Source of the DNA: a virus
Strand: one strand, 5' to 3'
Virus record (IMG/VR): IMGVR_UViG_3300044637_000472
Coordinates: 1 to 22,074 of that record
DNA length: 22,074 bases
The notes below the pieces were generated by a model that saw only the letters and a program-made list of their open reading frames with translations, had not been told where the DNA came from and made no database searches. A program made the translations under genes and the position numbers. Below are positions 1-6,185 of this stretch, one piece after another (the first letter of the stretch is position 1; each line of letters begins with the position of its first letter).

Positions 1-160
1 GTTCGTATGCATGTTCTTTGAAAAGACGATCTAGCATAAACTCAAAATATCTGTCTACTGTTTCTCCCCATGATTCACGGCGATTCTCTTCTGGAATCCA
101 TCTTGCATAACGTGACAAAGCAATAAAATTTTCGTATGGGTTTTCAATAGTTCTTGACAT
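1..160 (-). CDS. Class II (adenosylcobalamin-dependent) ribonucleotide reductase, N-terminal fragment (nrdJ-like)
   Basis: Only the first 53 codons lie in the window; the gene continues beyond base 1. The N-terminus begins MSRTIENPYENF and contains YARWIPEENRRESWGETVDR. This matches the conserved N-terminal signature (YARW-PE...W-ETV-R) that I know from monomeric ribonucleoside-triphosphate reductases of the B12-dependent class. Such enzymes reduce ribonucleotides to deoxyribonucleotides for phage DNA synthesis and are common in actinophages. The start is the ATG at 160-158, preceded by AAAGGTG about 12 nt upstream. The catalytic part is outside the window, so the class assignment is inference from the N-terminus only. 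Confidence 0.72.
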   Translation of the reverse strand, partial: MSRTIENPYENFIALSRYARWIPEENRRESWGETVDRYFEFMLDRLFKEHAYE

Positions 161-249
161 TTTTAAATAACACCTTTTCTCCGCCCTGCGGTTTATGATT
201 TTTTAGTTGAAGTCTAATTCTACCAAACTTTAATCTAAAGGGGAAGGGG

Positions 250-1233
250 TTATGATATTTTTTTAAATACTTCTTCAAATGCTTTATTGGTCAACTGATC
301 CCAATTATATTCTTTATGTATTTCAGTTGACTGAGCATAATAGTATCCAGAATATGCTTTAAAATTAATTGCTGCATCTTCTATTAAACTAACTAAATGA
401 TTGCTATCTGGCTTGTAAACTTTTCCAGGATGCATAACATCCCATGGAGAATCTATAAGTGTAGAGTTTAACTTTAGAGGTCCTAAATATTTTTTGTAAT
501 CTGCCCAGTCGTGTGTTGATATAACTGGCATACCTGTTGCAAGAGCCTGGAATGGAATAAATCCAAATCCCTCTCCATAAGTAGGATAGATCATAACATC
601 ATGTTGATGATACATGTCTACTAGTTCGTTATCCTCTAAATCTCTTTCATCTAATTTAATATTACTATACATTTCGTGGGGAAGTCCAAGAATACTTCCA
701 TCTTTATCGTATACTCTAAGAACACTAGATTTATGAGCCTTTATTGTTAATGTATAATTAGGATTATTTCCAAACGCTTTTATAAATGCGTTTACTGTAT
801 CTTGTCCGCCTTTTCTTTCTGCTGGTTCTCCAACATGCAAGAACTTTACAACATTTGTAGACTCACGTTTTTTAGGTGACCAGATTGGATCTATGCCATG
901 CGGAAAAACATTAGATACCTTAAATCCATTATTCTCATATACATCTTTACACCATTGAGATGTTGTCCAAAACTCGTCACAAGAATTTATTCTTTCTCTC
1001 CAAGATTCTGGAATAACTGTTGATTCCCATGGAGTATAACCAATCTGATATTGATTTCTATGTAATTTATAATTTGTAGGTTGTGAAAAATTAATTTGTA
1101 ATTTAGCTTTAGGGTTTTGATAGGTTAATCTATGACCCATTTTGGTTAGACATTCTGCCACTTTAAATCCAGCATGACCATAACCATTTTTGGTTGTTAA
1201 GTTGGATCTAGGCGTAGAATATGATATTTCCAT
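250..1233 (-). CDS. Glycosyltransferase, GT4-like (GT-B fold)
   Basis: 327 aa. The C-terminal half has the GT4 pattern: a nucleotide-sugar-domain opening (FLHVGEPAERKGGQDT, about residue 130), then YPTYGEGFGFIPFQALATGMPVI (about 218-240), which is the family's E-G-F-G...E/Q-A-A-G-x-P donor-binding motif. The enzyme should transfer a sugar from an activated donor to an acceptor. In phages the targets are usually DNA bases, virion proteins or host-surface glycans; the sequence does not say which. The start ATG at 1233 has an AGAAAG site 6 nt upstream. The gene lies divergent from the lytic transglycosylase gene and upstream of the reductase fragment. Confidence 0.85.
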   Translation of the reverse strand: MEISYSTPRSNLTTKNGYGHAGFKVAECLTKMGHRLTYQNPKAKLQINFSQPTNYKLHRNQYQIGYTPWESTVIPESWRERINSCDEFWTTSQWCKDVYENNGFKVSNVFPHGIDPIWSPKKRESTNVVKFLHVGEPAERKGGQDTVNAFIKAFGNNPNYTLTIKAHKSSVLRVYDKDGSILGLPHEMYSNIKLDERDLEDNELVDMYHQHDVMIYPTYGEGFGFIPFQALATGMPVISTHDWADYKKYLGPLKLNSTLIDSPWDVMHPGKVYKPDSNHLVSLIEDAAINFKAYSGYYYAQSTEIHKEYNWDQLTNKAFEEVFKKIS

Positions 1234-1253
1234 TTAATCTTTCTGGTTGACTA

Positions 1254-1285
1254 ACTTGACACCTACTGTCAAGTAATGTTATGAT
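1254..1285 (+). promoter_or_regulatory. Sigma70-type promoter overlapped by a perfect inverted repeat (possible operator)
   Basis: TTGACA at 1256-1261 and TATGAT at 1280-1285 are separated by 18 nt. The -35 box lies inside a perfect 8-bp inverted repeat, ACTTGACA (1254-1261) and TGTCAAGT (1267-1274). It drives the lytic transglycosylase gene. The dyad could be a repressor site; no regulator is identified. Confidence 0.7.
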
Positions 1286-1318
1286 TATAGTTCGTTATCT
1301 CTAAAGGAGGAAATGCCA

Positions 1319-1870
1319 ATGGAGAAAATAAAAGAACGTTTGAGTGATGTTGCTCATAACTGGGCTTATATAGGAATGATAACATTGTTCCTGTTTACTG
1401 TCCAGCCTGGTCCAACAGAAACTCAAGCTCTTGAGGTGGAAACACCTAAATCAACAGTACAACTAAAGAAAGAAACCTTAGAGAAGTACAGCACTACTGT
1501 ATACAAGCCTTCTGAGATGCTAACAGACGGAGAACTAAAAGAACTCCTATCAGCTGTTGGTTTTGAAGGAAAAGCCCTTAAACAGGCTTGGGCTATTGCT
1601 AAGTCAGAATCCAATTCAAGGCCTATGGCTTACAATGGTGACAGGAAAACTGGAGACAGTTCCTACGGAATTTTTCAGATTAATATGTTGGGTGAACTCG
1701 GCATTGATCGTAAAGAAAAATTTGATCTAAAGTCAAACATTTTATTGTTTGACCCAGTAATTAACGCAGAGATAACGTATTATATGACTAAAGGCGGAAC
1801 CGATTGGTCATCATGGTCTTCCCTAAATGGGGCAAGATACAAAGAGTTCTTAGCTGAATTCAAAAATTAG
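1319..1870 (+). CDS. Lytic transglycosylase / lysozyme-like protein with N-terminal membrane anchor
   Basis: 183 aa. A hydrophobic segment (about residues 16-33) follows a charged N-terminus and looks like a signal anchor. The C-terminal domain has AWAIAKSESNSRP, where the Glu is the likely catalytic acid, then SSYGIFQINM, the G-(I/L)-x-Q-I signature of SLT/lysozyme-like folds. It probably cleaves peptidoglycan during lysis or DNA entry. I chose the ATG at 1319 because the AGGAGG at 1305-1310 sits 8 nt before it; the ATG at 1313 is only 2 nt from that site. It is the first gene of a plus-strand run. Confidence 0.78.
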   Translation: MEKIKERLSDVAHNWAYIGMITLFLFTVQPGPTETQALEVETPKSTVQLKKETLEKYSTTVYKPSEMLTDGELKELLSAVGFEGKALKQAWAIAKSESNSRPMAYNGDRKTGDSSYGIFQINMLGELGIDRKEKFDLKSNILLFDPVINAEITYYMTKGGTDWSSWSSLNGARYKEFLAEFKN

Positions 1871-1882
1871 AAGGGTAGGTAT

Positions 1883-2095
1883 ATGAACATACAATATGTG
1901 TCTAAATACCTACTTCTAGCAGAGAAGGGCCTTGTTCCTAGACTTAAATGTCCTATGGATCAGGGCCCTTTAATGTGCAACGAAACAAATGAGGGTATAA
2001 TTTATTTATACTGCTTATCCTGTCAGTATACAAATAATATTGGATTGGAATTTTATGGAGAGCTTAAAAAATCCGTTGACCGAAATTCAAACTGA
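1883..2095 (+). CDS. Small zinc-ribbon protein, function unknown
   Basis: 70 aa. Four cysteines are arranged as C-P-M-D-Q-G-P-L-M-C and, about 12 residues later, C-L-S-C, which suggests a structural zinc site. It starts 12 nt after the transglycosylase gene with an AGGGTAGG site upstream, so it is probably in the same operon. No enzymatic motif is visible. Its 3' end overlaps the next small gene in another frame. Confidence 0.7.
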   Translation: MNIQYVSKYLLLAEKGLVPRLKCPMDQGPLMCNETNEGIIYLYCLSCQYTNNIGLEFYGELKKSVDRNSN

Positions 2096-2177
2096 CGGAG
2101 GAACCATTAAAGAAACAGATGCCATGGGGCGGGAAAAGTTTTGGGAAGACCTAGGAAGGCCAGATGACAGAAAATAA
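2055..2177 (+). CDS. Hypothetical 40-aa protein in a nested overlap
   Basis: ATG at 2055 opens a 40-residue charged, soluble protein (begins MESLKNPLTEIQTD). It overlaps the preceding gene by 41 nt and the following one by 14 nt. Every gene in this stretch overlaps its neighbour, and without this gene there would be a gap of about 70 nt, so I regard it as likely real. The ribosome binding site (TTGGAA) is weak. No family is recognised. Confidence 0.5.
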   Translation: MESLKNPLTEIQTDGGTIKETDAMGREKFWEDLGRPDDRK

Positions 2178-2379
2178 TCCAGAGCCTCAAAATCTAGAAG
2201 ATAATTTGCCAATGGTAAATTATATTATGCTTCATAGAATTTATGACCTGCTCACTATAATATCTAATAAAATAGTGGGTGGCGAAGATACACAAAAAAT
2301 GATACAATATCATGAACAGGGGTTCCTACTTGGGCCCACCCCTTCTTATTCAGTTGAGGAAAATAAAGATGGCGACTAA
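2164..2379 (+). CDS. Hypothetical 71-aa protein
   Basis: Starts at ATG 2164 with AGGAAGG about 5 nt upstream. It is acidic at both ends, with a central amphipathic stretch (about residues 17-38, NYIMLHRIYDLLTIISNKI) that could be a helix for oligomerisation. It overlaps the next gene by 11 nt. Position between lysis-type and structural-type genes suggests a minor virion or lysis role, but nothing in the sequence proves that. Confidence 0.65.
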   Translation: MTENNPEPQNLEDNLPMVNYIMLHRIYDLLTIISNKIVGGEDTQKMIQYHEQGFLLGPTPSYSVEENKDGD

Positions 2380-2566
2380 AAACGCAATTGTAGAAATTAT
2401 GGTAGAACAACTTAATATCCAACAGCGTCAGGCGGCAGTAATGCATAAGCAGGACCTTGTTGAGTTAGAAAAGCACCTATTGTCAGTCCAAGAAGGATAT
2501 CGACAAATGTGTAGCGGCATGGTTGATGCACTAATTTCTCGTGGTGCTATTTCAGTAGATCAATAA
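2369..2566 (+). CDS. Hypothetical 65-aa helical protein
   Basis: Starts at ATG 2369 (MATKNAIVEIM) with GAGGA at 2356-2360, 8 nt upstream. It is almost entirely predicted helix, rich in Gln, Glu and Lys (VEQLNIQQRQAAVMHKQDL), and compatible with a coiled coil. It is the last gene before a promoter-containing gap. No family is recognised. Confidence 0.65.
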   Translation: MATKNAIVEIMVEQLNIQQRQAAVMHKQDLVELEKHLLSVQEGYRQMCSGMVDALISRGAISVDQ

Positions 2567-2569
2567 TAT

Positions 2570-2619
2570 TTGAGTTATTAGGTTCATGTGGGTATAATAA
2601 ATTTATGTCCCCACATGAA
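2570..2619 (+). promoter_or_regulatory. Promoter for a leaderless gene, -10 box enclosed by a 10-bp inverted repeat
   Basis: TTGAGT (2570-2575), 17 nt, TATAAT (2593-2598), then 6 nt to the ATG at 2605. Perfect arms TTCATGTGGG (2583-2592) and CCCACATGAA (2610-2619) flank the -10 box and the start codon. This is either an operator covering the promoter or an RNA/DNA structure. Confidence 0.72.
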
Positions 2620-2766
2620 TTTTCTAAGCAAATGAAGAACCCCTATTTCCAATCAAAATATTACAGGGAAGAAAGTCCTGCTGGGCAAATGGAAGCCAAG
2701 ATAGAAAAACGTATAGAAAAAATAATTTCTAAAATACTATTTTGGAGAAAGAAGAAAGATGCTTAA
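2605..2766 (+). CDS. Hypothetical 53-aa basic protein, leaderless start
   Basis: ATG 2605 lies exactly 6 nt after a TATAAT box, so the transcript probably starts at or next to the start codon; no ribosome binding site is present. The protein begins MSPHEFSKQMKNP and has a basic, amphipathic C-terminal helix (EKRIEKIISKILFWRKKKD) that could contact membrane or nucleic acid. It overlaps the following oxygenase gene by 8 nt (ATG inside its last codons), implying translational coupling. No family is recognised. Confidence 0.65.
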   Translation: MSPHEFSKQMKNPYFQSKYYREESPAGQMEAKIEKRIEKIISKILFWRKKKDA

Positions 2767-3319
2767 TTTTGAAAACAACCCAAACGTTCAAAGACTTCAC
2801 CCAGAAGAAGAGATTTGGGTTTATAAGAATTTTCTAAGTAAAGAAGAAGTGTCTAATCTATATGACGTATCTAAAAATTTAGGTGATGAGGCTTGGGGCG
2901 GAGACGCTGCCAGACATACAATCGAATGGTATAACGGAAGAAGTAGTTTAATTGTTCCAGAACTAATTCCAGTAAGAAATAAAATTCAAGATCTTGTTCA
3001 AGGATACAGTGTAACTCCTGGAGAATCACTTGCCAGAATGTGGGCTGGAGATACAATGCATGAGCATGAAGACAGTTGTGGTGATGAAGGAACTGATGAT
3101 ACCGACGACAACAACACATGTGCTATAACTGAGTATGGATGCGTTGTTTATATCAATGACGATTTTGAAGGCGGAAATCTATATTACCCAAATCTATCTC
3201 TATCATACACCCCTTCTGCTGGAGATTTAGTTATACATGGATCAAGAATCCGACACGGGGTTTCTGAAGTTAAATCTGGCATCAGATATGTTTATCCAAG
3301 CTTTTTATATAGGAGTTAA
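2759..3319 (+). CDS. 2-oxoglutarate/Fe(II)-dependent oxygenase (prolyl 4-hydroxylase-like)
   Basis: 186 aa. The C-terminal double-stranded beta-helix carries the expected ligands: H-E-D in MHEHEDS (about residue 102) as the HxD pair, then FEGGNLYYP, then the distal His in RIRHGVSEV, and an Arg nine residues on (SGIRYVYP) that would bind 2-oxoglutarate. The product should hydroxylate a protein, nucleic acid or small substrate using Fe(II), O2 and 2-oxoglutarate; phage members often lie near tail or glycan genes. An acidic insert (GTDDTDDNN) lies between the metal ligands and could bind a cation. A second protein of the same fold follows 6 nt later. Confidence 0.85.
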   Translation: MLNFENNPNVQRLHPEEEIWVYKNFLSKEEVSNLYDVSKNLGDEAWGGDAARHTIEWYNGRSSLIVPELIPVRNKIQDLVQGYSVTPGESLARMWAGDTMHEHEDSCGDEGTDDTDDNNTCAITEYGCVVYINDDFEGGNLYYPNLSLSYTPSAGDLVIHGSRIRHGVSEVKSGIRYVYPSFLYRS

Positions 3320-3325
3320 AATAAA

Positions 3326-3910
3326 ATGTCTCAAGTTTTTAAGCAAGAAGATTTTTTAACAAATATCAAAAACACTGAGTCTCTGACTGAAATAGGTCAT
3401 GGAATTCTTTTATATGAAAACTTTCTTCCAGAAGAAAAATTAAATTTAATTAAAAAAGAAATAGAGCAGATAAAGAAAGAGTCTTGGAGTAGCCATGAAG
3501 ATGCTTCTAGTGATATCGATGGCCTAATAAGCCCACCAGTAAGATCGCTTGAAATATTTCAAGATAAGCTAATTGATTTTATAATTCCTAAATATTGGAC
3601 CAATGGTCATATTTGGGTTAGTAGATCTGCTCCTCATTTAAAACATTTTAAAACTAAAATATCTAGAACCTGGACTGCCGCTGACTACATAGTAGTGCTT
3701 TATATTGGTGAGTTTGAGGGCGGAAACTTAGTCCTAAAGAGTAAAGACAACTGGGAAGATTTAGACTTTAGTATTCCAGTTAAAGAAAATCAACTATACC
3801 TACTTCCATTAAAAAATGGTGAACAGTATGAAACTGATGAAGTAACAGATGGCATCAAGTATGCTGCTGTTGACTGGATATATAGACACGATGAAATTTT
3901 CATCGGATAA
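3326..3910 (+). CDS. Oxygenase-fold protein, probably catalytically degenerate
   Basis: 194 aa. The core aligns with the upstream oxygenase: FEGGNLVLKSKD corresponds to FEGGNLYYP, and DEVTDGIKYAAVDWIYR corresponds to SEVKSGIRYVYPSFLYR. However, the distal metal His is missing (QYETDEV where the upstream protein has IRHGVSEV), and I see no clear HxD in the expected strand. The 2OG-binding Arg is Lys. It may be a non-catalytic partner, a scaffold, or an enzyme with different ligands. It is directly downstream of the intact enzyme, so duplication followed by divergence is plausible. Confidence 0.72.
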   Translation: MSQVFKQEDFLTNIKNTESLTEIGHGILLYENFLPEEKLNLIKKEIEQIKKESWSSHEDASSDIDGLISPPVRSLEIFQDKLIDFIIPKYWTNGHIWVSRSAPHLKHFKTKISRTWTAADYIVVLYIGEFEGGNLVLKSKDNWEDLDFSIPVKENQLYLLPLKNGEQYETDEVTDGIKYAAVDWIYRHDEIFIG

Positions 3911-3914
3911 ATCC

Positions 3915-3943
3915 TTGACATAGAATTTAAACTATTTTATACT
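3915..3943 (+). promoter_or_regulatory. Near-consensus sigma70 promoter
   Basis: TTGACA (3915-3920), 17 nt spacer, TATACT (3938-3943). It begins just after the stop of the preceding gene. The predicted start is near 3950 and the first downstream protein start is beyond a terminator, so the likely product is a short RNA. Confidence 0.8.
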
Positions 3944-3949
3944 TAATAT

Positions 3950-4045
3950 GTACTGGTTGTAGCATCCCACAGATTAAGCTCCCAGTATAATGTGTAGCAA
4001 TACACTAGCAATGCCCATTCGGATCCGCCTCTGAATGGGTTTTTT
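3950..4045 (+). ncRNA. Candidate small structured RNA, about 95 nt
   Basis: It is bounded by a near-consensus promoter and a Rho-independent terminator with no usable reading frame between. Three stems are visible: TACTGG (3951-3956) with CCAGTA (3982-3987); GTGTA-GCAA-TACAC (3992-4005), a five-pair stem closed by a GNRA-type tetraloop; and the terminator CCCATTC/GAATGGG. It matches no RNA family I know. An attenuated 5' leader for the gene at 4060 is an alternative, but that gene has its own -10 box. Confidence 0.6.
4014..4045 (+). terminator. Rho-independent terminator
   Basis: CCCATTC (4014-4020) pairs with GAATGGG (4033-4039) and is followed by six T. It ends the candidate small RNA. Confidence 0.85.
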
Positions 4046-4053
4046 GCTATAAT
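4044..4053 (+). promoter_or_regulatory. Extended -10 promoter for a leaderless gene
   Basis: TTGC-TATAAT: an extended -10 (TGN) with TATAAT at 4048-4053, 6 nt before the ATG at 4060. It begins in the T-run of the terminator. No -35 box is seen. Confidence 0.6.
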
Positions 4054-4059
4054 ATGGAT

Positions 4060-4335
4060 ATGATAAGAACTAGAAATTATACCCTAAATGCTACGACTCC
4101 TGTTGAGCTTTCAATTGAAGACGAAATAAATGTAAAATCAACAATGATAATTTCTAACACAAGTACCAATAAGCATCTAATTATTGGAAATAGCAATATG
4201 ACACCTACAGACTACGGAATAAGAATTGAACATGATGCACCGCCCGTCACTATCGACTTATATAAAGACGATAGACTGTATGCGCTTGGCGAAGATGGCA
4301 CAGTTACATGTGCTGTAATGATAATCGAAAGATAA
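4060..4335 (+). CDS. Hypothetical 91-aa beta-rich protein, leaderless start
   Basis: I chose ATG 4060 (MIRTRNYTLNATT) over ATG 4054 because it keeps the 6-nt distance from TATAAT seen at the other leaderless genes here. The protein alternates hydrophobic and Thr/Asn-rich strands (VELSIEDEINVKSTMIISN...), suggesting a small beta-sandwich such as a virion decoration or receptor-binding accessory. That is inference from composition only; no family is recognised. Confidence 0.65.
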   Translation: MIRTRNYTLNATTPVELSIEDEINVKSTMIISNTSTNKHLIIGNSNMTPTDYGIRIEHDAPPVTIDLYKDDRLYALGEDGTVTCAVMIIER

Positions 4336-4340
4336 TTAAG

Positions 4341-4412
4341 TATCCCTAGAGAGATTCGAACTCCCGACACACAGGGTAGAAACCTGTTGCTCTTCCGCTG
4401 AGCTATAGAGAT
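4341..4412 (-). tRNA. tRNA-Arg (anticodon TCT)
   Basis: Full cloverleaf: acceptor ATCTCTA/TAGGGAT, D-arm GCTC/GAGC, anticodon stem ACAGG/CCTGT with loop TTTCTAC giving anticodon TCT, T-arm GGGAG-TTCGAAT-CTCTC, discriminator A. CCA is not encoded. It reads AGA codons, which suit this low-GC genome and are typically rare in high-GC hosts. Confidence 0.92.
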
Positions 4413-4416
4413 TTAG

Positions 4417-4490
4417 TACACCAGGCAGGACTTGAACCTACGATAGCCGAATTATGAGTTCGGGGCCTTAACCAACTTGGCTACTGGTGC
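4417..4490 (-). tRNA. tRNA with CAT anticodon (elongator Met or Ile2)
   Basis: Acceptor GCACCAG/CTGGTGT, anticodon stem CCGAA/TTCGG with loop CTCATAA (anticodon CAT), T-arm GTAGG-TTCAAGT-CCTGC, discriminator A. The first pair is G-T and the anticodon stem lacks the GGG/CCC of initiators, so it is not an initiator tRNA. If the C34 is lysidinylated it would read ATA; the sequence cannot decide. Confidence 0.9.
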
Positions 4491-4494
4491 TAAG

Positions 4495-4567
4495 CTGGAC
4501 CACCAGGGCTCGAACCTGGGACATTAGAGTTAACAGCTCTACGCTCTGCCAGCTGAGCTATGGTCCA
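4495..4567 (-). tRNA. tRNA-Asn (anticodon GTT)
   Basis: Acceptor TGGACCA/TGGTCCA (seven perfect pairs), D-arm GCTC/GAGC, anticodon stem TAGAG/CTCTA with loop CTGTTAA (anticodon GTT), T-arm CCAGG-TTCGAGC-CCTGG, discriminator G as usual for Asn. It is the first of the leftward three-tRNA cluster. Confidence 0.93.
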
Positions 4568-4577
4568 TTATGTTATA

Positions 4578-4606
4578 AGTATACTAAATAAAGTGCGAAT
4601 TGAAAA
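4578..4606 (-). promoter_or_regulatory. Probable promoter of the tRNA cluster
   Basis: On the minus strand TTTTCA (4606-4601), 17 nt, TATACT (4583-4578). The predicted start is a few bases before the tRNA-Asn 5' end. Confidence 0.5.
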
Positions 4607-4644
4607 GTGAGTCCGAAAAAGTGCGACGGCGGCGATAGAAGAGA

Positions 4645-4929
4645 TTATTTATCTTTTTTAGCTATACGTCTTATATGTGTCCTAATACGATGACAATTAC
4701 TACATACGATCTCACATTTAGCAATTTCTTCATCTATCTTCTTTTTAGACAACGTGGGAATAAGTTCCATTACATTTGCATGTTTCTTGCCACGGACGTG
4801 GTCAAAATCCATGACATAGTATGGATAAAATTTCCCACAGTCTCTACAAGGAGATTTTTCTTTAAGGTCTCTGATATATGTAGCCAGATAAGCCTTCTGC
4901 TTGGCTATAGAGAGCTTTTCGGACTTCAT
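4645..4929 (-). CDS. HNH endonuclease (stand-alone, homing type)
   Basis: 94 aa. It has the phage HNH layout: C-R-D-C-G (about residue 28), then VMDFDHVRGKK (the first H of HNH in DFDH), then KCEIVCSNCHRIRTH (C-x2-C zinc knuckle with the N and H of the motif). All expected residues are present, so it should be an active metal-dependent nicking or cutting enzyme. It lies between the tRNA cluster and the oxygenase gene, in its own orientation with the minus-strand genes, as free-standing homing endonucleases often do. ATG 4929 has a weak AGG-type site. Confidence 0.88.
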   Translation of the reverse strand: MKSEKLSIAKQKAYLATYIRDLKEKSPCRDCGKFYPYYVMDFDHVRGKKHANVMELIPTLSKKKIDEEIAKCEIVCSNCHRIRTHIRRIAKKDK

Positions 4930-5021
4930 CCTAGGTAATACCTACAAGAGTGTCTCATATGGCTTAATTGTAGCAAAGAAAATTTCTTAGCGTTCCCGCT
5001 TTTTAAATTTACAATATATAT

Positions 5022-5031
5022 TAGTCGACTA
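5022..5031. repeat. Palindrome TAGTCGACTA
   Basis: One of five exact TAGTYRACTA palindromes in the window (others at 6385, 6838, 16169, 21212). This copy lies between the cupin-like gene and the HNH gene. Confidence 0.6.
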
Positions 5032-5039
5032 TAATTATA

Positions 5040-5582
5040 TTAGTCTTTATTAGGATGATATTCTCCACCAGAATAAACAATACCTGCTCTAGGAGTTAAA
5101 GATTCTACTCCATGCTCTGTGCCATATTTAATAAATACAATATCTCCTGGTTCAACTAAATATTCGTGAGCTTGACCATCCTGATATAGTGTCCATATGG
5201 TTGCACCAACTGTAGTCCAGTGAATTGTATCTGTTGTATCTGTATGTCTTTTAATTCCACTTAAATCTGTAACTGCTCTATAGTTCTCAGATATAACAAA
5301 TGTAAATGAATCCTGAGATGCTGGGACTTTATCATACACCTTACCCATGAACTCTAAAAACTCTTTAGTCCCCTTCATATGGGATATGTCATGGTGTTCC
5401 TTGCAGTGAAGAATATAGAATCCTTCATAATCTGATCTATAGTTTCCTGCAGTTCTTGAAAATTCGATATAACCTTGCATATCATCCCACGTAGGAGTTA
5501 CCACAAAAGCTTTCTTAAATATCTTGTGATTTACGTTAGGATCTTCAATAGCGTCTTTAAATTCTTTTACAAGGTCATCCAT
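5040..5582 (-). CDS. Cupin-fold, 2OG/Fe(II) oxygenase-like protein
   Basis: 180 aa. The C-terminal half is a cupin-type barrel: KRHTDTTD supplies an H-x-D pair (about residue 132), EPGDIVFIKYGTEHGVES supplies the G-D turn and distal His, and TPRAGIVYSGG an Arg that could bind the co-substrate. These are the ligands of a non-haem Fe(II) enzyme, but the fold is also used by non-oxygenase cupins, so the reaction is uncertain. The minus-strand TATAAT at 5594-5589 lies exactly 6 nt before the ATG, so translation is probably leaderless. The promoter overlaps the end of the SGNH hydrolase gene. Confidence 0.72.
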   Translation of the reverse strand: MDDLVKEFKDAIEDPNVNHKIFKKAFVVTPTWDDMQGYIEFSRTAGNYRSDYEGFYILHCKEHHDISHMKGTKEFLEFMGKVYDKVPASQDSFTFVISENYRAVTDLSGIKRHTDTTDTIHWTTVGATIWTLYQDGQAHEYLVEPGDIVFIKYGTEHGVESLTPRAGIVYSGGEYHPNKD

Positions 5583-5588
5583 ATCTAT

Positions 5589-5617
5589 ATTATACTATAC
5601 CCCTGAATTGATTGCAA
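5589..5617 (-). promoter_or_regulatory. Promoter for the leaderless cupin-like gene
   Basis: Minus strand: TTGCAA (5617-5612), 17 nt, TATAAT (5594-5589), 6 nt, ATG at 5582. It overlaps the last codons of the upstream gene. Confidence 0.7.
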
Positions 5618-6185
5618 TATCTATATATTCTATAAGCTTCAAAGAGTTTGCTAGATTTAAGTGACATCCATCATCTGTATTCTCTGATTTCAATATATTC
5701 GTATTAATTGCAGATGGAGTATCTATAACATTAGGAGCATATTTGTCTAGTGTCGAATAAAAAATATTTTGCTCCTCTAGCCTTTCCTCCAAATAGTATG
5801 CTCTTCTATTTTCCCCTAAAGTAGCTCCAGGCTTAAACTCCCAAGTGAGGTCATCTTCAGCTTGTGGTATAGGCTTTATGAAGAATAGATCATAGTCTTT
5901 AAAGTAGTCGACTGATTTATCAATGTATCTCTTAACAGTATCTTCAGTATTCTTGTATTTAGGTAAACTCTTGCGAATATCAATTTCGCCAAAGTGTAGT
6001 AGTATTTTACTACCTATAGGTATGTCGACATTTGAATAATCTACGTTATAGCAGTGCTTTCCAGGAAATGCATATAGATCTTTAATATGAACTATCTTTT
6101 GATTATTGCTATAAAATACTTCAAATGCTTTAGCTATGCCATTAGCGTGAGAGTCTCCGATTAAAGCTATGTTCTCTATTTTGAT
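5595..6185 (-). CDS. SGNH/GDSL-type hydrolase with no canonical start codon
   Basis: An open frame of about 196 codons follows the in-frame TGA at 6188-6186. SGNH blocks appear in order: IALIGDSHANG (block I, nucleophile Ser), LLHFGEIDIR (block III-like GEID motif, as in polysaccharide-associated members), and DDGCHLN near the C-terminus (D-x-x-H, catalytic Asp and His). It should be an esterase or deacetylase acting on glycans. No ATG, GTG or TTG precedes block I; only ATC (6185) and ATA (6179, overlapping the upstream gene's TAG stop) are available. Starting at the internal ATG at 5792 would remove the nucleophile. Possible explanations are a non-canonical start coupled to the upstream gene, a point mutation or a sequencing error. 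Confidence 0.72.
   Translation of the reverse strand: MKIENIALIGDSHANGIAKAFEVFYSNNQKIVHIKDLYAFPGKHCYNVDYSNVDIPIGSKILLHFGEIDIRKSLPKYKNTEDTVKRYIDKSVDYFKDYDLFFIKPIPQAEDDLTWEFKPGATLGENRRAYYLEERLEEQNIFYSTLDKYAPNVIDTPSAINTNILKSENTDDGCHLNLANSLKLIEYIDIAINSGV

Noticed and set aside
2469-2490. TGTCAG inside the gene at 2369
   Set aside because: The hexamer at N10 (ATATCG) is not a -10 box.
2759-3319. Minus-strand frame of 82 codons under the oxygenase gene
   Set aside because: It is the antisense shadow of a well-supported gene and lacks its own signals.
4675-4938. Plus-strand frame opposite the HNH gene
   Set aside because: Antisense shadow of a gene with an intact HNH motif.
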